Positions 1 through 10,900 of a stretch of DNA of 64,000 bases are shown in pieces (the stretch's first letter is position 1; each line of letters begins with the position of its first letter). The notes beneath the pieces were generated by a model. The model was not told the DNA's origin. It did not search any database and was given only the letters and a program-made list of their open reading frames with translations. The translations under genes and the position numbers were made by a program. Source of the stretch: Cellulophaga sp. F20128 (GTDB taxonomy: Bacteria; Bacteroidota; Bacteroidia; Flavobacteriales; Flavobacteriaceae); NCBI RefSeq assembly GCF_023015805.1, contig NZ_JALKBA010000016.1:23370-87369 (forward strand), written 5' to 3'.

Positions 1-914
1 AAGGAGTATACGAACTGAACCTGATTATGCTGTAGTACAAAACTGAATATTGTTTATTTGCTATCAAAACAAGGTAAGGCAGTTATGGTTTAGCTTGTGA
101 ATCAAAGGGTCTTGTGAATTGTATAAGCAAAGGATGCCGAATAATTGGCAAGTGGTTGTTATTTTGTGAGGCGGACTTAATTCACATTTTATACTTTGTA
201 ATGAATTCCTAGTGCAATGTTTAAAACGGGTGAACCATTCCAGCGTAGCGGAAAAGGTAATGGAATGAAAAGTATAAAATGGGGATTGTGTCCAAGAATT
301 TTCAATGAAGCTCTTTACCCGAAATGTAGTTTTTCCCGAAATATAGCGGTAAAGTGCTGCATAAATAATCAAGGTAGAATACTCCGCTTTTCGTAGAATT
401 AATGGTTGACTTAAATTATTTTTTTGTTAGGCAGTTAATTTGCACTTTATTTCTTCACCCAAAAAGGTAGAAATTTTGTTAACTGCCCATACTCACTTAG
501 ACAAGGAATAGCTTATTAGGCATACATATCAAAATAAACCGCTTTCCAAATCAATTAATGGATGTCCATCTATTTAAGTTATAGGTACTGTTCCAAAATT
601 GAAATTCCAAATGGATTGAAGTAGTAAAAGTATATATCATGAAATCCTGTTGGGCAATAGTAAAATTTGAAGCCAATTTTTTTGTAATGTCTATTGCCTG
701 TTTAACTAGAATATGAAAATTTTCTATTTGAAAATTTCCCTTCTAAATATCCAGAAATGTAATGTATAATATCTTTTAACTTATATATGATTCTTTGGCT
801 GAAATAATTGTTTTTAACAGTCAAAGTTCTTTCTGGTCATTTTTTCATAGATAACCCAAAGTATAAACTTTGTTAAAAATTTAGTCCCCCTCCAACCAAG
901 GAAAATGTCATTTA
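1..914. other. Non-coding left flank, no recognisable gene
   Basis: No convincing gene was found in these 914 bases. The only longer open frame (about 100 codons, minus strand, 64-372) has no recognisable motif and lacks plausible composition. The stretch contains an imperfect inverted repeat (185-197 with 269-281, listed separately). It may hold decayed gene or element sequence, but no family could be recognised from translated fragments on either strand. Confidence 0.5.
185..281. repeat. Inverted repeat, 13-bp perfect arms
   Basis: CATTTTATACTTT at 185-197 is the exact reverse complement of 269-281. Pairing continues imperfectly outward for about four bases. The loop is about 71 bases and contains a second short complementary pair (ATTCC near 236 and GGAAT near 262). 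It could be a structured RNA, a decayed miniature element or chance in AT-rich DNA. There is no U-tract that would mark a simple terminator. Confidence 0.4.
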
Positions 915-1547
915 TTAATTTATCATTTCTAATAAAATAGGCTGAAGTCCTGCAAAAAAGAATTCAACAGCAATAACCATTACAATCAAACCCATTAATC
1001 TCATCATTACATTGATACCTGTTTGACCCAATATATTTATTATTTTTGAAGAACTATAAAGAATAATGTAGGTCAAAAGCATGACCATAAAAACAGTAAT
1101 AATTAAAGTGATTTTTTTTTCAAATGAATTAGCATCTTCCATCAACACTATGGCATTTGTTAAGGCACCAGGTCCGCAAATCATAGGTATGGCCAACGGT
1201 GTTATTGAAATGTCGTCAACATAAGATTTTACTTCTGAGTCCTTCACTTTAACTTTTCCTAACCTTGCTTGTAACATATCCATACCCATTAGAAAAAAAA
1301 TAACACCCCCAACTATTCTAAATCCATTTACTGAAATATTGAAGAAATTAAATAATAATTGTCCAGAAAAAGCAAAAAATACAATAGTAATAAATGCAAC
1401 AACTGAGGCTTTTTTAGCGGTTTTTGTTCTTTGTTGAATATTTAGTTCGGCCGTCATTGTCATAAAAATTGGCATTGTACCCAAGGGGTTAATTAATGTA
1501 AAGAAGGAAGTGAAACTTAAAATCCCAAAGGTTATGAAATCCGACAT
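915..1547 (-). CDS. MarC family integral membrane protein
   Basis: This is a 210-residue membrane protein of the MarC (UPF0056) family. The family has six or so transmembrane helices and no firmly established substrate; the old link to multiple antibiotic resistance was not upheld. The N-terminus has the family NPLG motif right after the first helix (residues about 20-23). A later segment reads PLAIPMICGPGALTNAIV, also typical of the family, and the last hydrophobic stretch runs to the C-terminus. Length matches the family (about 200-220). The start is ATG at 1547. It stands alone on the minus strand, facing away from the Lrp regulator, and appears unrelated to the polysaccharide genes, so it probably marks the flank of the locus. 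Confidence 0.9.
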   Translation of the reverse strand: MSDFITFGILSFTSFFTLINPLGTMPIFMTMTAELNIQQRTKTAKKASVVAFITIVFFAFSGQLLFNFFNISVNGFRIVGGVIFFLMGMDMLQARLGKVKVKDSEVKSYVDDISITPLAIPMICGPGALTNAIVLMEDANSFEKKITLIITVFMVMLLTYIILYSSSKIINILGQTGINVMMRLMGLIVMVIAVEFFFAGLQPILLEMIN

Positions 1548-1689
1548 TAGTATAGTTATTTATATGAAAAAATTAATATTACATCATTCTTATTACTCTA
1601 TGCGTACTAATACCCATAGCTTATTTAATAGGTTTACTTCCCAGAGAATATATGTTGGTTGCGAGGTTTACTTTGACATGAACTAACCA

Positions 1690-1960
1690 AAATAGTTTTA
1701 TTTAAAACATCTAAAAAAAATTCACAGGCTGTTCACTAGAAAATTCATATCTATTATGAAACACAAAAAGGGAACACCATAAATACCAAATTCTTTTGCT
1801 AGTTTTTGATCCTCGCAGACACTATTAAATAAATCCTAATCTAATAGTATTTATTCTAAGTCCTTTGCCTCAATTCCTAAGCTTGCTCGTAATTTTAATA
1901 ATACATTACTAGCATCAATATTTTTTTATCAGTAAAATATGCTTTCATTAGTATTTCTTT
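1690..1960 (-). pseudogene. Decayed DsbA-family (FrnE-like) oxidoreductase, C-terminal remnant
   Basis: Minus-strand translation gives, in broken frames, fragments that line up in order with the C-terminal half of FrnE-like DsbA proteins: KAYFTDKK, then DASNVLLKLRASLGIEAKD, then EDQKLAKEFGIYGVPF, then RYEFSSEQPVNFF. The G-I-x-G-V-P-F segment is the cis-proline loop of the thioredoxin fold, and SSEQPV corresponds to the family S-G-A-Q-P motif. There are in-frame stops (TAA, TAG) and at least two frame changes. The N-terminal half with the CxxC active site was not found upstream, where the DNA is low-complexity and includes a T9G7 run at 1978-1993. This is a dead gene, and the boundaries are approximate. 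Confidence 0.7.
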
Positions 1961-2211
1961 TTGTCATTACATTCTACTTTTTTTTTGGGGGGGCTGCTAA
2001 TACATTAATCATTATTTCTACTTTTTATTTACGTAACTATTCTTTTAATAATTGTTATTGTATAACGAAGTTAGCTTCCATAAAATTGAGTTATCCTAAT
2101 TACCTACTACCCTTATACATATTGTACAAAATTCCATATTTTTACATAAATATCGAATTTTACACTATAGTAATTTACATATAACGAAAATTATTCTTAA
2201 AATACGCTTTT

Positions 2212-2682
2212 ATGAAACTAGACCAGAAGGATATTCAAATTTTAAAACTATTACAGAATAATGCACGGTTATCCAATAAGGAGTTAGCTGTTGCTTTAGA
2301 CATAGCACCATCAACCTGTCATGAAAGATTAAAAAAATTGACACAAAAAGATTTTTTTAAGGCATTCAATGCCGATTTAAATTTGAAGAAGTTAGGATTC
2401 AATATAGAAGTCCTCGTGGCGGTTCGACTTAAAAAACACGAAAGGGAGGTTGTAAATTCTTTTATTCAAAAGCTACACTCTTTAAAAGGAGTTATTCGCT
2501 TTTATCACTTGGCTGGTGAGACTGATTTTATGTTACATGTTGCGGTAGAAAATTCTAATAGCCTCAGATCTTTTATAATGGATGAATTAGCTAATTTTAG
2601 TTTTATCGATCATATAGAATCATCATTGATTTACCATGATGAATGTCTACACAATCTTTCTTATAATGATATAATACACTAA
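2212..2682 (+). CDS. Lrp/AsnC family transcriptional regulator
   Basis: A 156-residue DNA-binding regulator. Residues about 4-62 form the AsnC-type winged helix-turn-helix: LDQKDIQILKLLQNNARLS, followed by the recognition region with IAPSTCHERLKKL. Residues about 70-150 form the RAM (ligand-binding, dimerising) alpha-beta domain, including the usual GETDFMLHVAV segment. Length and domain order are standard for the family, whose members sense amino acids or related metabolites. The ATG start at 2212 places the LDxxDxxIL motif at the very N-terminus, as expected. It is convergent with the large FG-GAP gene and next to the dead DsbA-like gene, so nothing in the context reveals its target. Confidence 0.92.
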   Translation: MKLDQKDIQILKLLQNNARLSNKELAVALDIAPSTCHERLKKLTQKDFFKAFNADLNLKKLGFNIEVLVAVRLKKHEREVVNSFIQKLHSLKGVIRFYHLAGETDFMLHVAVENSNSLRSFIMDELANFSFIDHIESSLIYHDECLHNLSYNDIIH

Positions 2683-2902
2683 AATTAACCTACAATTTAT
2701 AATCAAAGAATCTCAAAATTATAATATTTACTTTATTAATAATAGTGGTAATTTTTAAGCCTATGGATAATTTTGGAATATAAAATAATGAAAAACTATT
2801 TATGTAAACATTTGGCTTGTAGATTACAGTAAGGTTTAAGAATATATTCCTAATCCTCACTAGTAAATAGATTGATCCAATAATACCCCTCCATACTATT
2901 AT

Positions 2903-5900
2903 TTAATCTCTGATTGCCCTAAGTAGTTGGATATAATCATTATTTTTTGAAAGGATTAAGCCATATTTCTTTTCTTTTCCTAATTTAATGGGTTCTATAA
3001 TTTTAGTATCACCTTTAATAAATACTCCACTTTCCTTAGATGCAACAGGAAAGAAATTTCCTTTTCCATTACCTTTTAACAACAAACCGTATCCAGCATC
3101 ATTTCTAGGAGTTTCAATTTCAGAAGCATATAAATTTCCAACCAGTAAAATATCTTTAAACCCATCTCCATCAATGTCGTTTAAAACAATACTATTAACA
3201 GAAGAAAACTGTGCCTGACTTGGCAGTTCAAATTCTTGAAATGTCCCATCACCCAAATTTTCAAAGTAGGATGTTGCAAAAGTAGTAGCAGAGTAATGCA
3301 GTGAATTTTCAAGATCATCGCCATAAACATCACCAAGAGTCGCCAAACCAAAATCAGAATATGTTCTGAATTTTTCCTTAATAAATGGCATTTGTGCAGA
3401 ACTACATGACCTTCCTCTAAGTGGGTATTTTACACCTTGATCATAATAACTCAAAACTATATCCAATGTTCCACTCTTATCAAAATCCGCAGTATGAACT
3501 TCAAAAGGGGTTTCTAAAGTTGCTTTATACTTATAATTTTTACCCAAATTTCCCAAGACCAAATCCATATCACCATCATTATCCATATCAGCAGAAGAAA
3601 CGCTAAACCACCAACCCGTTTTGTTCAAAAGATTGGAATCCAAAGTTATATTTTTAAAATTATTACCTTCATTTTTAAAAATAAAAACGGGTGTCCATTC
3701 ACCCAAAATAACTAAATCCTTTTTTTTATCTCCGGTTACATCAACCCATTCCGCGGCTGTTATCATACCCAAGTTGTTAAACTCCGGAGCTAAACTTGCA
3801 GTAACATCATTGAAAATCACCCTGCCATTCTTTGATTCATTTTTCAATAAATAGCTCTTTGCCGGAAAAGGATATTTACCAGGAATTAATCTCCCTCCTA
3901 CAAATAGGTCTATATCACCGTCACCATCAAAATCATGTGATTTAACAATGGAACCGCTAGATAACATTTTTGGCAAAGCATTTATGGACTTTTTAAAATT
4001 ACCTGAGCCATCATTTAAGTATAATCTATCCTGTAATTCTATTGCTTTTTCACTAAATGCATTGCCTCCGCTCACTATGTATAAATCCAAATCTCCATCT
4101 GAGTCTGCATCGAATAATTCTGCAGAAATATCTTCACAGTTTTTGTCAGCTTGCCATAATTTATTTGGTGATTTCCTGAATGTACTATTTTTATTTTGAA
4201 AGTATAGTTCACCACTAAACCCCTTTGCACCACCAACATAAAAATCATCTAAACCATCATTATTTATGTCACCAACAGCCAATCCAGGTCCGAAATTTGA
4301 CATTTTATGGGGCAACAAGCTCTCTCTATCAAAATCATTAAAATCATTCTCAATATGTTTGAAATTTATTTTGGCAGTTTCAGTAATATCTTCAAAAATC
4401 GGAGTAGTTGATTTAACATCTAACCTTTTTTCAATGGCATCTTTGTAATATAGCACAAGGGTTTGATTAGCACTAACGCCATTTAGGTATTGAGTTTTCC
4501 CATCAGGCCATATAACCTGTAGTTCTTTCAAACCATTTTCTTTTCCTAATCCAAAATGTAATATTTCGGTAACTGAAGACTGAAAACCTCTAGTCAGGTA
4601 TTGCTCTAATATTTGGGTTTTATCTTCTTGTACGGCAATTAATCTTGCACCTATTCCTAATTTATTTTTCATAGGGCCATTTAATTTAACTTTAAGATAA
4701 TTTCCCTTTTTTAATTCGGAACTATTATTTTTATAAATGAAGGCGGGATCATCAACATTGTTTACAACAATATCCATATCTCCGTCATTATCAAAATCGG
4801 CATAAGCTGCACCGTTTGAGCTAGTTTGTATTCTATCTTTACTATTTAATTCTATTGAACTAAAAGTTAGGTCACCGTTATTTTTGTAAAAATAATTTTC
4901 TTTTTTTCGCTCTGGCATTTTATCCAGAATATGATTTACATAGGTCTTTTGATCAATCCTTTTGCCTTGCTTCTTTAATTCGACTATTTCCTTTTGTCGT
5001 TTTTTTCTATAGTTAACAAAATCACTATTTCTGAAATCACCTTTTATTCCGTTAGAAATAAATAAATCCTTTAATCCATCGTTATCCATATCAAGAAATA
5101 AAGGTCCCCAACTCCAATCGGTACTAGAGACACCGGATAATTGAGCTATATCAGAAAACATAGGTAAGTCATTTTGGTTTCCATTATTTATCTGCAACGT
5201 ATTAAACATATATTGATGGTGTAATCCTAAATCAACAAGCTTGTAAAACCTCTTTGGGTTCATTCCACTCATACTAGTTTTAATATCAAAGTTATGCTCA
5301 GACATCATATCTAGGGTAATAAAATCGAGTAACCCATCATTATTAAAATCAGCGATGTCATTTCCCATAGAGAAATTAGAAATATGACCCGTTGTAAGAA
5401 GAATAACCTCCTTAAATTTACCATTTTTTTGGTTTAAATACATATGGTCTTTTTCAGAATAATCATGCCCCACTAAGATATCGGGCCATCCATCATTATT
5501 TAAATCTCCAATAGACACACCTAAACCAAAACTTAATAAATTATTAATAATACCACTTTCCTTAGTAACATCTACAAACTTTCCATTCTCATTTCGAAAT
5601 AGACGTTCACCTTGATATTTAGAGTCTATATTTACAAACTTATCAATGGACTCATCGGGATACAACAAAATACCATGATTAATTAGAAACAAGTCTAGAT
5701 CTCCATCTTTATCGTAATCGAAGAATGAGGCTTGTGTAGAAAAATGTGGTAAATTTAGTCCATACTTTTCCGCGGCTTCCTCAAAAACTGGAATCCCTTG
5801 TATATTATTCCCTTTGTTTATGTATAATTCGTTTCTTCTCTTATTGAGGTCATTAAATTTGCCAGATTTACAAATATAAATATCCAATTTTCCATCACCA

Positions 5901-6292
5901 TTAATATCAACCATAGTAACGCCTGTAGGAAAACCAAACTTTCCTTTCGTTTTAGATATTTCAGTTATATCCTTAAATTTCAACTTTCCCTGGTTTAAGT
6001 AGAGTGTATTTGTTTTTAAATTTGAAATAAAATAAATATCAGGTAAATCATCTCCATTTAAATCTCCAACAGCGACACCTCCTCCATTATAAAAATACTC
6101 ATAAAGCAGTCCATTCATGGAACTTGATTCATTTAATTCATTTTTAAAATTAATATTTGTAGTTTCTGTAGAAGCAATAGTAAAAAGCGCAGTGGAAACT
6201 TTTTTTTCATTAAAAATTTTAGCGTCTTCTTTTTTGCAAGAAAATACTAGTATAAAAAAAAGCCCTAATAATACGTTGTTCTTTACTGCCAT
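2903..6292 (-). CDS. FG-GAP/VCBS repeat lipoprotein with ASPIC/UnbV domain
   Basis: A surface-type repeat protein of about 1129 residues. I chose the ATG at 6292 because it gives a clean lipoprotein signal (hydrophobic stretch, then VFSC with Cys about residue 19); the frame is open further only through a TTG codon. Many FG-GAP repeats carry the calcium-loop pattern DxNxDGxxD or DxDxDGDxD (for example DINGDGKLD, DFDNDGDMD, DNDGDMDLV), as in integrin-like beta-propellers. An ASPIC/UnbV segment lies at about residues 557-620 (HFGLGKENGLKELQVIWPDG). It follows SusC and SusD on the same strand after 123 bases, the position where PULs often place a surface glycan-binding protein. A binding role at the outer membrane is therefore inferred; no enzyme motif was seen. 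Confidence 0.88.
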   Translation of the reverse strand: MAVKNNVLLGLFFILVFSCKKEDAKIFNEKKVSTALFTIASTETTNINFKNELNESSSMNGLLYEYFYNGGGVAVGDLNGDDLPDIYFISNLKTNTLYLNQGKLKFKDITEISKTKGKFGFPTGVTMVDINGDGKLDIYICKSGKFNDLNKRRNELYINKGNNIQGIPVFEEAAEKYGLNLPHFSTQASFFDYDKDGDLDLFLINHGILLYPDESIDKFVNIDSKYQGERLFRNENGKFVDVTKESGIINNLLSFGLGVSIGDLNNDGWPDILVGHDYSEKDHMYLNQKNGKFKEVILLTTGHISNFSMGNDIADFNNDGLLDFITLDMMSEHNFDIKTSMSGMNPKRFYKLVDLGLHHQYMFNTLQINNGNQNDLPMFSDIAQLSGVSSTDWSWGPLFLDMDNDGLKDLFISNGIKGDFRNSDFVNYRKKRQKEIVELKKQGKRIDQKTYVNHILDKMPERKKENYFYKNNGDLTFSSIELNSKDRIQTSSNGAAYADFDNDGDMDIVVNNVDDPAFIYKNNSSELKKGNYLKVKLNGPMKNKLGIGARLIAVQEDKTQILEQYLTRGFQSSVTEILHFGLGKENGLKELQVIWPDGKTQYLNGVSANQTLVLYYKDAIEKRLDVKSTTPIFEDITETAKINFKHIENDFNDFDRESLLPHKMSNFGPGLAVGDINNDGLDDFYVGGAKGFSGELYFQNKNSTFRKSPNKLWQADKNCEDISAELFDADSDGDLDLYIVSGGNAFSEKAIELQDRLYLNDGSGNFKKSINALPKMLSSGSIVKSHDFDGDGDIDLFVGGRLIPGKYPFPAKSYLLKNESKNGRVIFNDVTASLAPEFNNLGMITAAEWVDVTGDKKKDLVILGEWTPVFIFKNEGNNFKNITLDSNLLNKTGWWFSVSSADMDNDGDMDLVLGNLGKNYKYKATLETPFEVHTADFDKSGTLDIVLSYYDQGVKYPLRGRSCSSAQMPFIKEKFRTYSDFGLATLGDVYGDDLENSLHYSATTFATSYFENLGDGTFQEFELPSQAQFSSVNSIVLNDIDGDGFKDILLVGNLYASEIETPRNDAGYGLLLKGNGKGNFFPVASKESGVFIKGDTKIIEPIKLGKEKKYGLILSKNNDYIQLLRAIRD

Positions 6293-6415
6293 TATAAATA
6301 AATTATTTTGTAAAAGTTTTAGTCCTACCAAATTGAAAAGATAAAATGAGGCTGCATAAATACAAACCTCATTTTCTCAACTAATCAACTAACTAAAATT
6401 CATAAGGATTGTTGG

Positions 6416-7909
6416 TTAATAATTGGGGTTTTGTTCTAATGCGGTTCCCTCAATATCAAACTCACCTGCAGGAATAGGAAATAAATAATCCCTATCAGGA
6501 TTAAAAGATCTTATACCCCCCGGATCTGTTAAACCATCCATTACTTGTTCTGCAATACCCCATCTTCTAATATCAGAATATCTCGTACCTTCCAGAAGCA
6601 GTTCAACTCTTCGTTCGTGTCTTATAGCTTCGCGCATTTGACTTTTACTTAAACCCAAAGGCAAAGGAGGCATATTAACACTTGGTCTAGCCCTAATTTC
6701 ATTAATGGCATCATATACTGAAGCGTCCGGACCAACAGCCTCATTTTGAGCTTCGGCATAAGTCAATAATACACTGGCTAACCTTAAGATAATAACATTT
6801 TGTCCTGTTTCCGTGGGGTATGGAGTTGGAGAAACAACTCCAATCTCATCATATTCAGTATACTTTTTAAAGCAATACCCACCAAACTCACCTACATGGT
6901 CTACTATTCCATTTATTGTAGCTCCTGGCACAGAAATAGTTTGCTTTAATCTAGGATCTCTATTATCATAGGGGTTTTCAGGATCGTACAATGGTGAGTC
7001 TGATATTGACATTCCGTCAATCATTTCATACTCATCTATCATATTTTGCAAAGGAACCACTGAAGACCATCCCCCGACTGTATAACTACCAAGGTATAAT
7101 TCTATAAGGTTACCTTGTTCAGGAGAAATATACTGTACGTCAAAAATAACCTCCTCATTATTTTCATTTGCTTGACGAAATAAATCTCTATATTCAGGAA
7201 ATAACGTATACCCCATTCCTAGGACTTCTTGAGCAGAAATAGCAGCATCTTCCCATCTTTCATTGTATAATTCCACTCTTGCTTTTAAAGCTCTTGCTGC
7301 ACCTTTTGTTGCTTTCCCAACTTCCGTTTGGGTAATAGGTAAATGATTATATGCCTGATCTAAATCATCAATTATTTGATTAATTACGGCTTCTTTTGTG
7401 TCTCTTGGTAATTCAGAATGCTCTATTTTTGGACTTTCAGTAATGATTGGAACTCCTCCATAAAAATCTGATAATTTAAAATAGAAATACGCCCTAAGAA
7501 ACAAAGCCTCTCCAATTGCTGAATTTTTAAAATCTTCATCAAGACCTTCAACATTATCCACATTATCAAGTAGCACATTCGCTCTTCCAATACCCTGAAA
7601 ACAGGAAGACCATATCCATCCAATTACTCCAGGCCCCCGCGCGTCATGGGTTCCATCTGCGATTGCTTTATAACCTTCCCAAGGGTAGTTATTGTAGGCA
7701 TTATCAGACATTACATCATAATATATATAATTTTGTTCTAAGCCAGCCAATGAGTTATATATTCCATTTAAAGCTAATCGAGCATCTGTTTCCGTTTTCC
7801 AAAATGTTTCAGAAGATATATTTGTTGAGGAAGCTACTTCAATGACATCTTTTGTACAAGAAGTCAAAATAAGGGATAACCCTAGTATTAATTTTATATA
7901 TGTTTTCAT
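6416..7909 (-). CDS. SusD/RagB family outer-membrane lipoprotein (PUL 1)
   Basis: Glycan-binding partner of the SusC transporter encoded 23 bases upstream. The 497-residue protein begins with a lipoprotein signal ending LILTSCTKD (Cys about 18), so it should be anchored to the outer membrane and face outward. The RagB/SusD fold is visible: the N-terminal TPR-rich half contains AIGEALFLRAYFYFKLSDFYGG, the classic FLRAxxYFxLxxxYGGVP signature. The C-terminal half ends in RRWG, then YLFPIPAGEF, and finally the family's closing QNPNY. Length is normal for the family (about 480-600). It forms a SusCD pair with the 7933-10953 gene. The substrate cannot be read from the sequence. Confidence 0.96.
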   Translation of the reverse strand: MKTYIKLILGLSLILTSCTKDVIEVASSTNISSETFWKTETDARLALNGIYNSLAGLEQNYIYYDVMSDNAYNNYPWEGYKAIADGTHDARGPGVIGWIWSSCFQGIGRANVLLDNVDNVEGLDEDFKNSAIGEALFLRAYFYFKLSDFYGGVPIITESPKIEHSELPRDTKEAVINQIIDDLDQAYNHLPITQTEVGKATKGAARALKARVELYNERWEDAAISAQEVLGMGYTLFPEYRDLFRQANENNEEVIFDVQYISPEQGNLIELYLGSYTVGGWSSVVPLQNMIDEYEMIDGMSISDSPLYDPENPYDNRDPRLKQTISVPGATINGIVDHVGEFGGYCFKKYTEYDEIGVVSPTPYPTETGQNVIILRLASVLLTYAEAQNEAVGPDASVYDAINEIRARPSVNMPPLPLGLSKSQMREAIRHERRVELLLEGTRYSDIRRWGIAEQVMDGLTDPGGIRSFNPDRDYLFPIPAGEFDIEGTALEQNPNY

Positions 7910-7932
7910 AGTTCTACAATTTTTATATTTAC

Positions 7933-10900
7933 TTATAATGAAAGGTTTAAACCCAATGAATAAACTTGAACATTAGAATAAGACCCTCTATTTCCAAAAG
8001 GATTTTTTTCTGGATCTAATCCTCTATAGTCGGTAATTGTAATTGGATTTGTTGCGTTAACATAAAACCTAAGTTTATCAATTTTAATTTTTTCTAAAAA
8101 TCTTTGGGGTAAGGAATACCCTAATTGAATATTCTTTAACCTTAGGAAGGAAGCGTCTTGAATCAAGAATGAAGAGTTTCTCCACATATTATTCAAATAA
8201 TTACTTGCTCTAACCAATCTTGGATAATTATTATTAGGCTTCTCAGGAGTCCACGCATTCTCTACCCAAAATTTTGGAATTCCAGCACTATTAAAAAATG
8301 GTTTTTGTTCCTCCTCAGTTATAGCATTTATTCCATCTACACCCTGCCAAAGCATTGAAAAATCAAAACCTTTATACGCAGCAGAAACGTTAAACCCATA
8401 AGTTAATTTTGGTATAGAACTTCCCATAGCCTGCCTATCCCCGTCACCAATATCTCCACTATCATCAAAATCTTCAAATTTTATATCACCTGGTTGAGCA
8501 GTTGGTTGTGCACCATGGGCATCAATCTCCGCCTGATTTTGAAAGATGCCTAACATTTTTATGGTATAAAATTCATTTATAGAACTGCCCTCAACTATTC
8601 TTGAAAATCCTCCAATTTGTGGTGTTGGTAGTTTTGTCACCTCATTATCTATCGTTGTAAAATTAACACTTACACCATATTCAAATTCTCCTGCTGCATT
8701 GTTGTAATCAACTAAAAACTCAAAACCTTTGTTTCTTACAGAAGCCAAGTTAACAGTTGGGGGTATTAAGCCACCTACAACTGTTGAAATGTTTATACTT
8801 CTTAAAATATCTTCTGTATCTTTTAAATAATAATCTGCAACGATATTTAATTTTCTACCAAACATAGAAATATCAAAACCAATATCTGTTTGTGTAGAGG
8901 TTTCCCAAGTCACATCAGGATTTGGCAGGCTAGTTTGGGCGGCGCCACCAACTAAATTTCCGCCATAAGAATATATTCCACCTAAATTGTAAATAGAACT
9001 ATACTGATTAGGTGTTATGGCTTGATTACCCAATTGTCCCCATGAAGCTCTTAATTTTAGGTCATCAATAAAGGTAACATTCCCCATAAAACCTTCATTT
9101 GATATATTCCAACCCGCAGAAAAAGAAGGAAAAACTCCCCATTTATTACCCGGTCCAAAATTTGAAGAACCATCATACCTTACATTGGCCTCCAAAAGGT
9201 ATTTACTATTAAAATCGTAATTAAACCTTCCAAAAAATGATTGAAGCCCATAATCAACACTGTAACCTGAAGCTGCCGGATCATCTGCACCCGCATCTAT
9301 TTCTTGCAAAGCATTACTTGGCAAACCATTCTTTGAAGCAGACAAATGATTTGTTTTGGTACTTTCTTGACTAAAGCCTCCAAGCAATGTAAAATTATGA
9401 TTCTCAGCAATGGTTTTATTATAATTTAAAGTTGACAGAAGAGTTAAGGTTCTGCCTGTGGTATACCCATTCCAAGCAGATAATGGATTTCCTCCTACCC
9501 CTAAATTTGAAGCTACCAATGTTTTAGGGTTAATTAAATCTATTTGAGGTCTAAAAACCTTGTGCAAATTATGGTAAGTATTTATCCCTATAGAACTTTT
9601 TAATTTTAAATCCTGAATTAATTCATATTCTCCAGATAAATTAATCAATAGGTTATCCCAGGCATTTCGATTTTTACCTTCCAAAGCTCCGGCAAGGGCG
9701 TGTGTTGCATTAGGAAACCCAATCCAAGGATAAGCATAGCTTCCGTCCTCCAAACGCGGACTTTGCATTGGGGTCGCTCTTTCTACCCATCCAATAACAG
9801 CTCCTGCTCCAGCAACCGGCTGATTTACATCATCATATCTCCCTGATAATTTTAAGGAATAATTAAATTTATCAGAAACTTTTGTGTCCAAGTTTAATCG
9901 AGCTGTATACTGTTTGGTATTCGTCCCCAGGACAATCCCGTCTTGATCGGTGTGACCTACTGAAAATGAATATGTTGTTTTATCATTACCTCCTCTAACA
10001 CTGAAATTATGAGTTATAATTTGAGCGTCTCTATAAACTACATTTTGCCAGTCTGTATTGGGGTACAAATAAGGATCTGTGCCATTTCTAAATTCATTAA
10101 TTTCGGATTCAGAAAAATCAGGCATAGAAGCAGGATCTTCATTAAATTTAGCTTGGTTAAGCAATTCCATAAACTCTACAGAATTGGTTACATACTCCGT
10201 TAATTTCGTAGGCTTTTGAATACCAGTATATCCATTATAGCTTACGGTCATTTTACCAGACTTACCTGTTTTAGTTGTAACTAACAATACACCATTTGCT
10301 GCCCTAGCTCCATAAATTGCGGCAGAGGCAGCATCTTTTAGAACAGTGATAGTTTCAATATCAGCCACATTTACATTTCCAAGGCTTCCTCTTATTCCAT
10401 CTATTAACACTAATGGATTACTATTTCCAAGGGTTCCAATACCTCTAATTTTAATTGTAGCACCATCACCTCCTGGATTTCCAGAGGTTTGAGTTACAGT
10501 AACACCTGCAGCCTTACCTGCTAAGGCTTGGGTTGCATTGGCAATTGGCCGATTTAAATCATCTTCTAGCTTAACTGTTGAAATAGATCCGGTAAGATTT
10601 TCCTTCTTCTGTGTTCCGTAGCCAACAATGACTACTTCATCCAATTGAGAAGCATCTTCTTCCATCGATATAGAAAGCACCTTTTGGGTATTAAAAGCTA
10701 CTTCAATAGTTTTGTACCCTACGTAACTTAGAACTAATATGCCGGTCGGCGAGACGTTGGTCAAGGTAAATTTCCCATCATAATCGGTAACAGCTCCTGT
10801 TAGAGTACCTTTAACAAGGACATTAACACCCGTAAGTGGCATACTTTCGTTTGAAGATGTTACCGTACCCGTGATTTTATGATTCTGCGAATACCCTAGG

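Noticed and set aside
64..372. Minus-strand open frame of about 100 codons
   Set aside because: No recognisable motif, unusual composition, and it overlaps the inverted repeat; not supported as a gene.
1939..2184. Plus-strand hydrophobic open frame of 81 codons
   Set aside because: Very AT-rich, starts inside the dead DsbA-like gene and crosses a T9G7 run; the hydrophobicity reflects base composition.
6293..6331. TTG-initiated extension of the FG-GAP protein
   Set aside because: It would bury the lipoprotein signal; the ATG at 6292 gives a standard signal.
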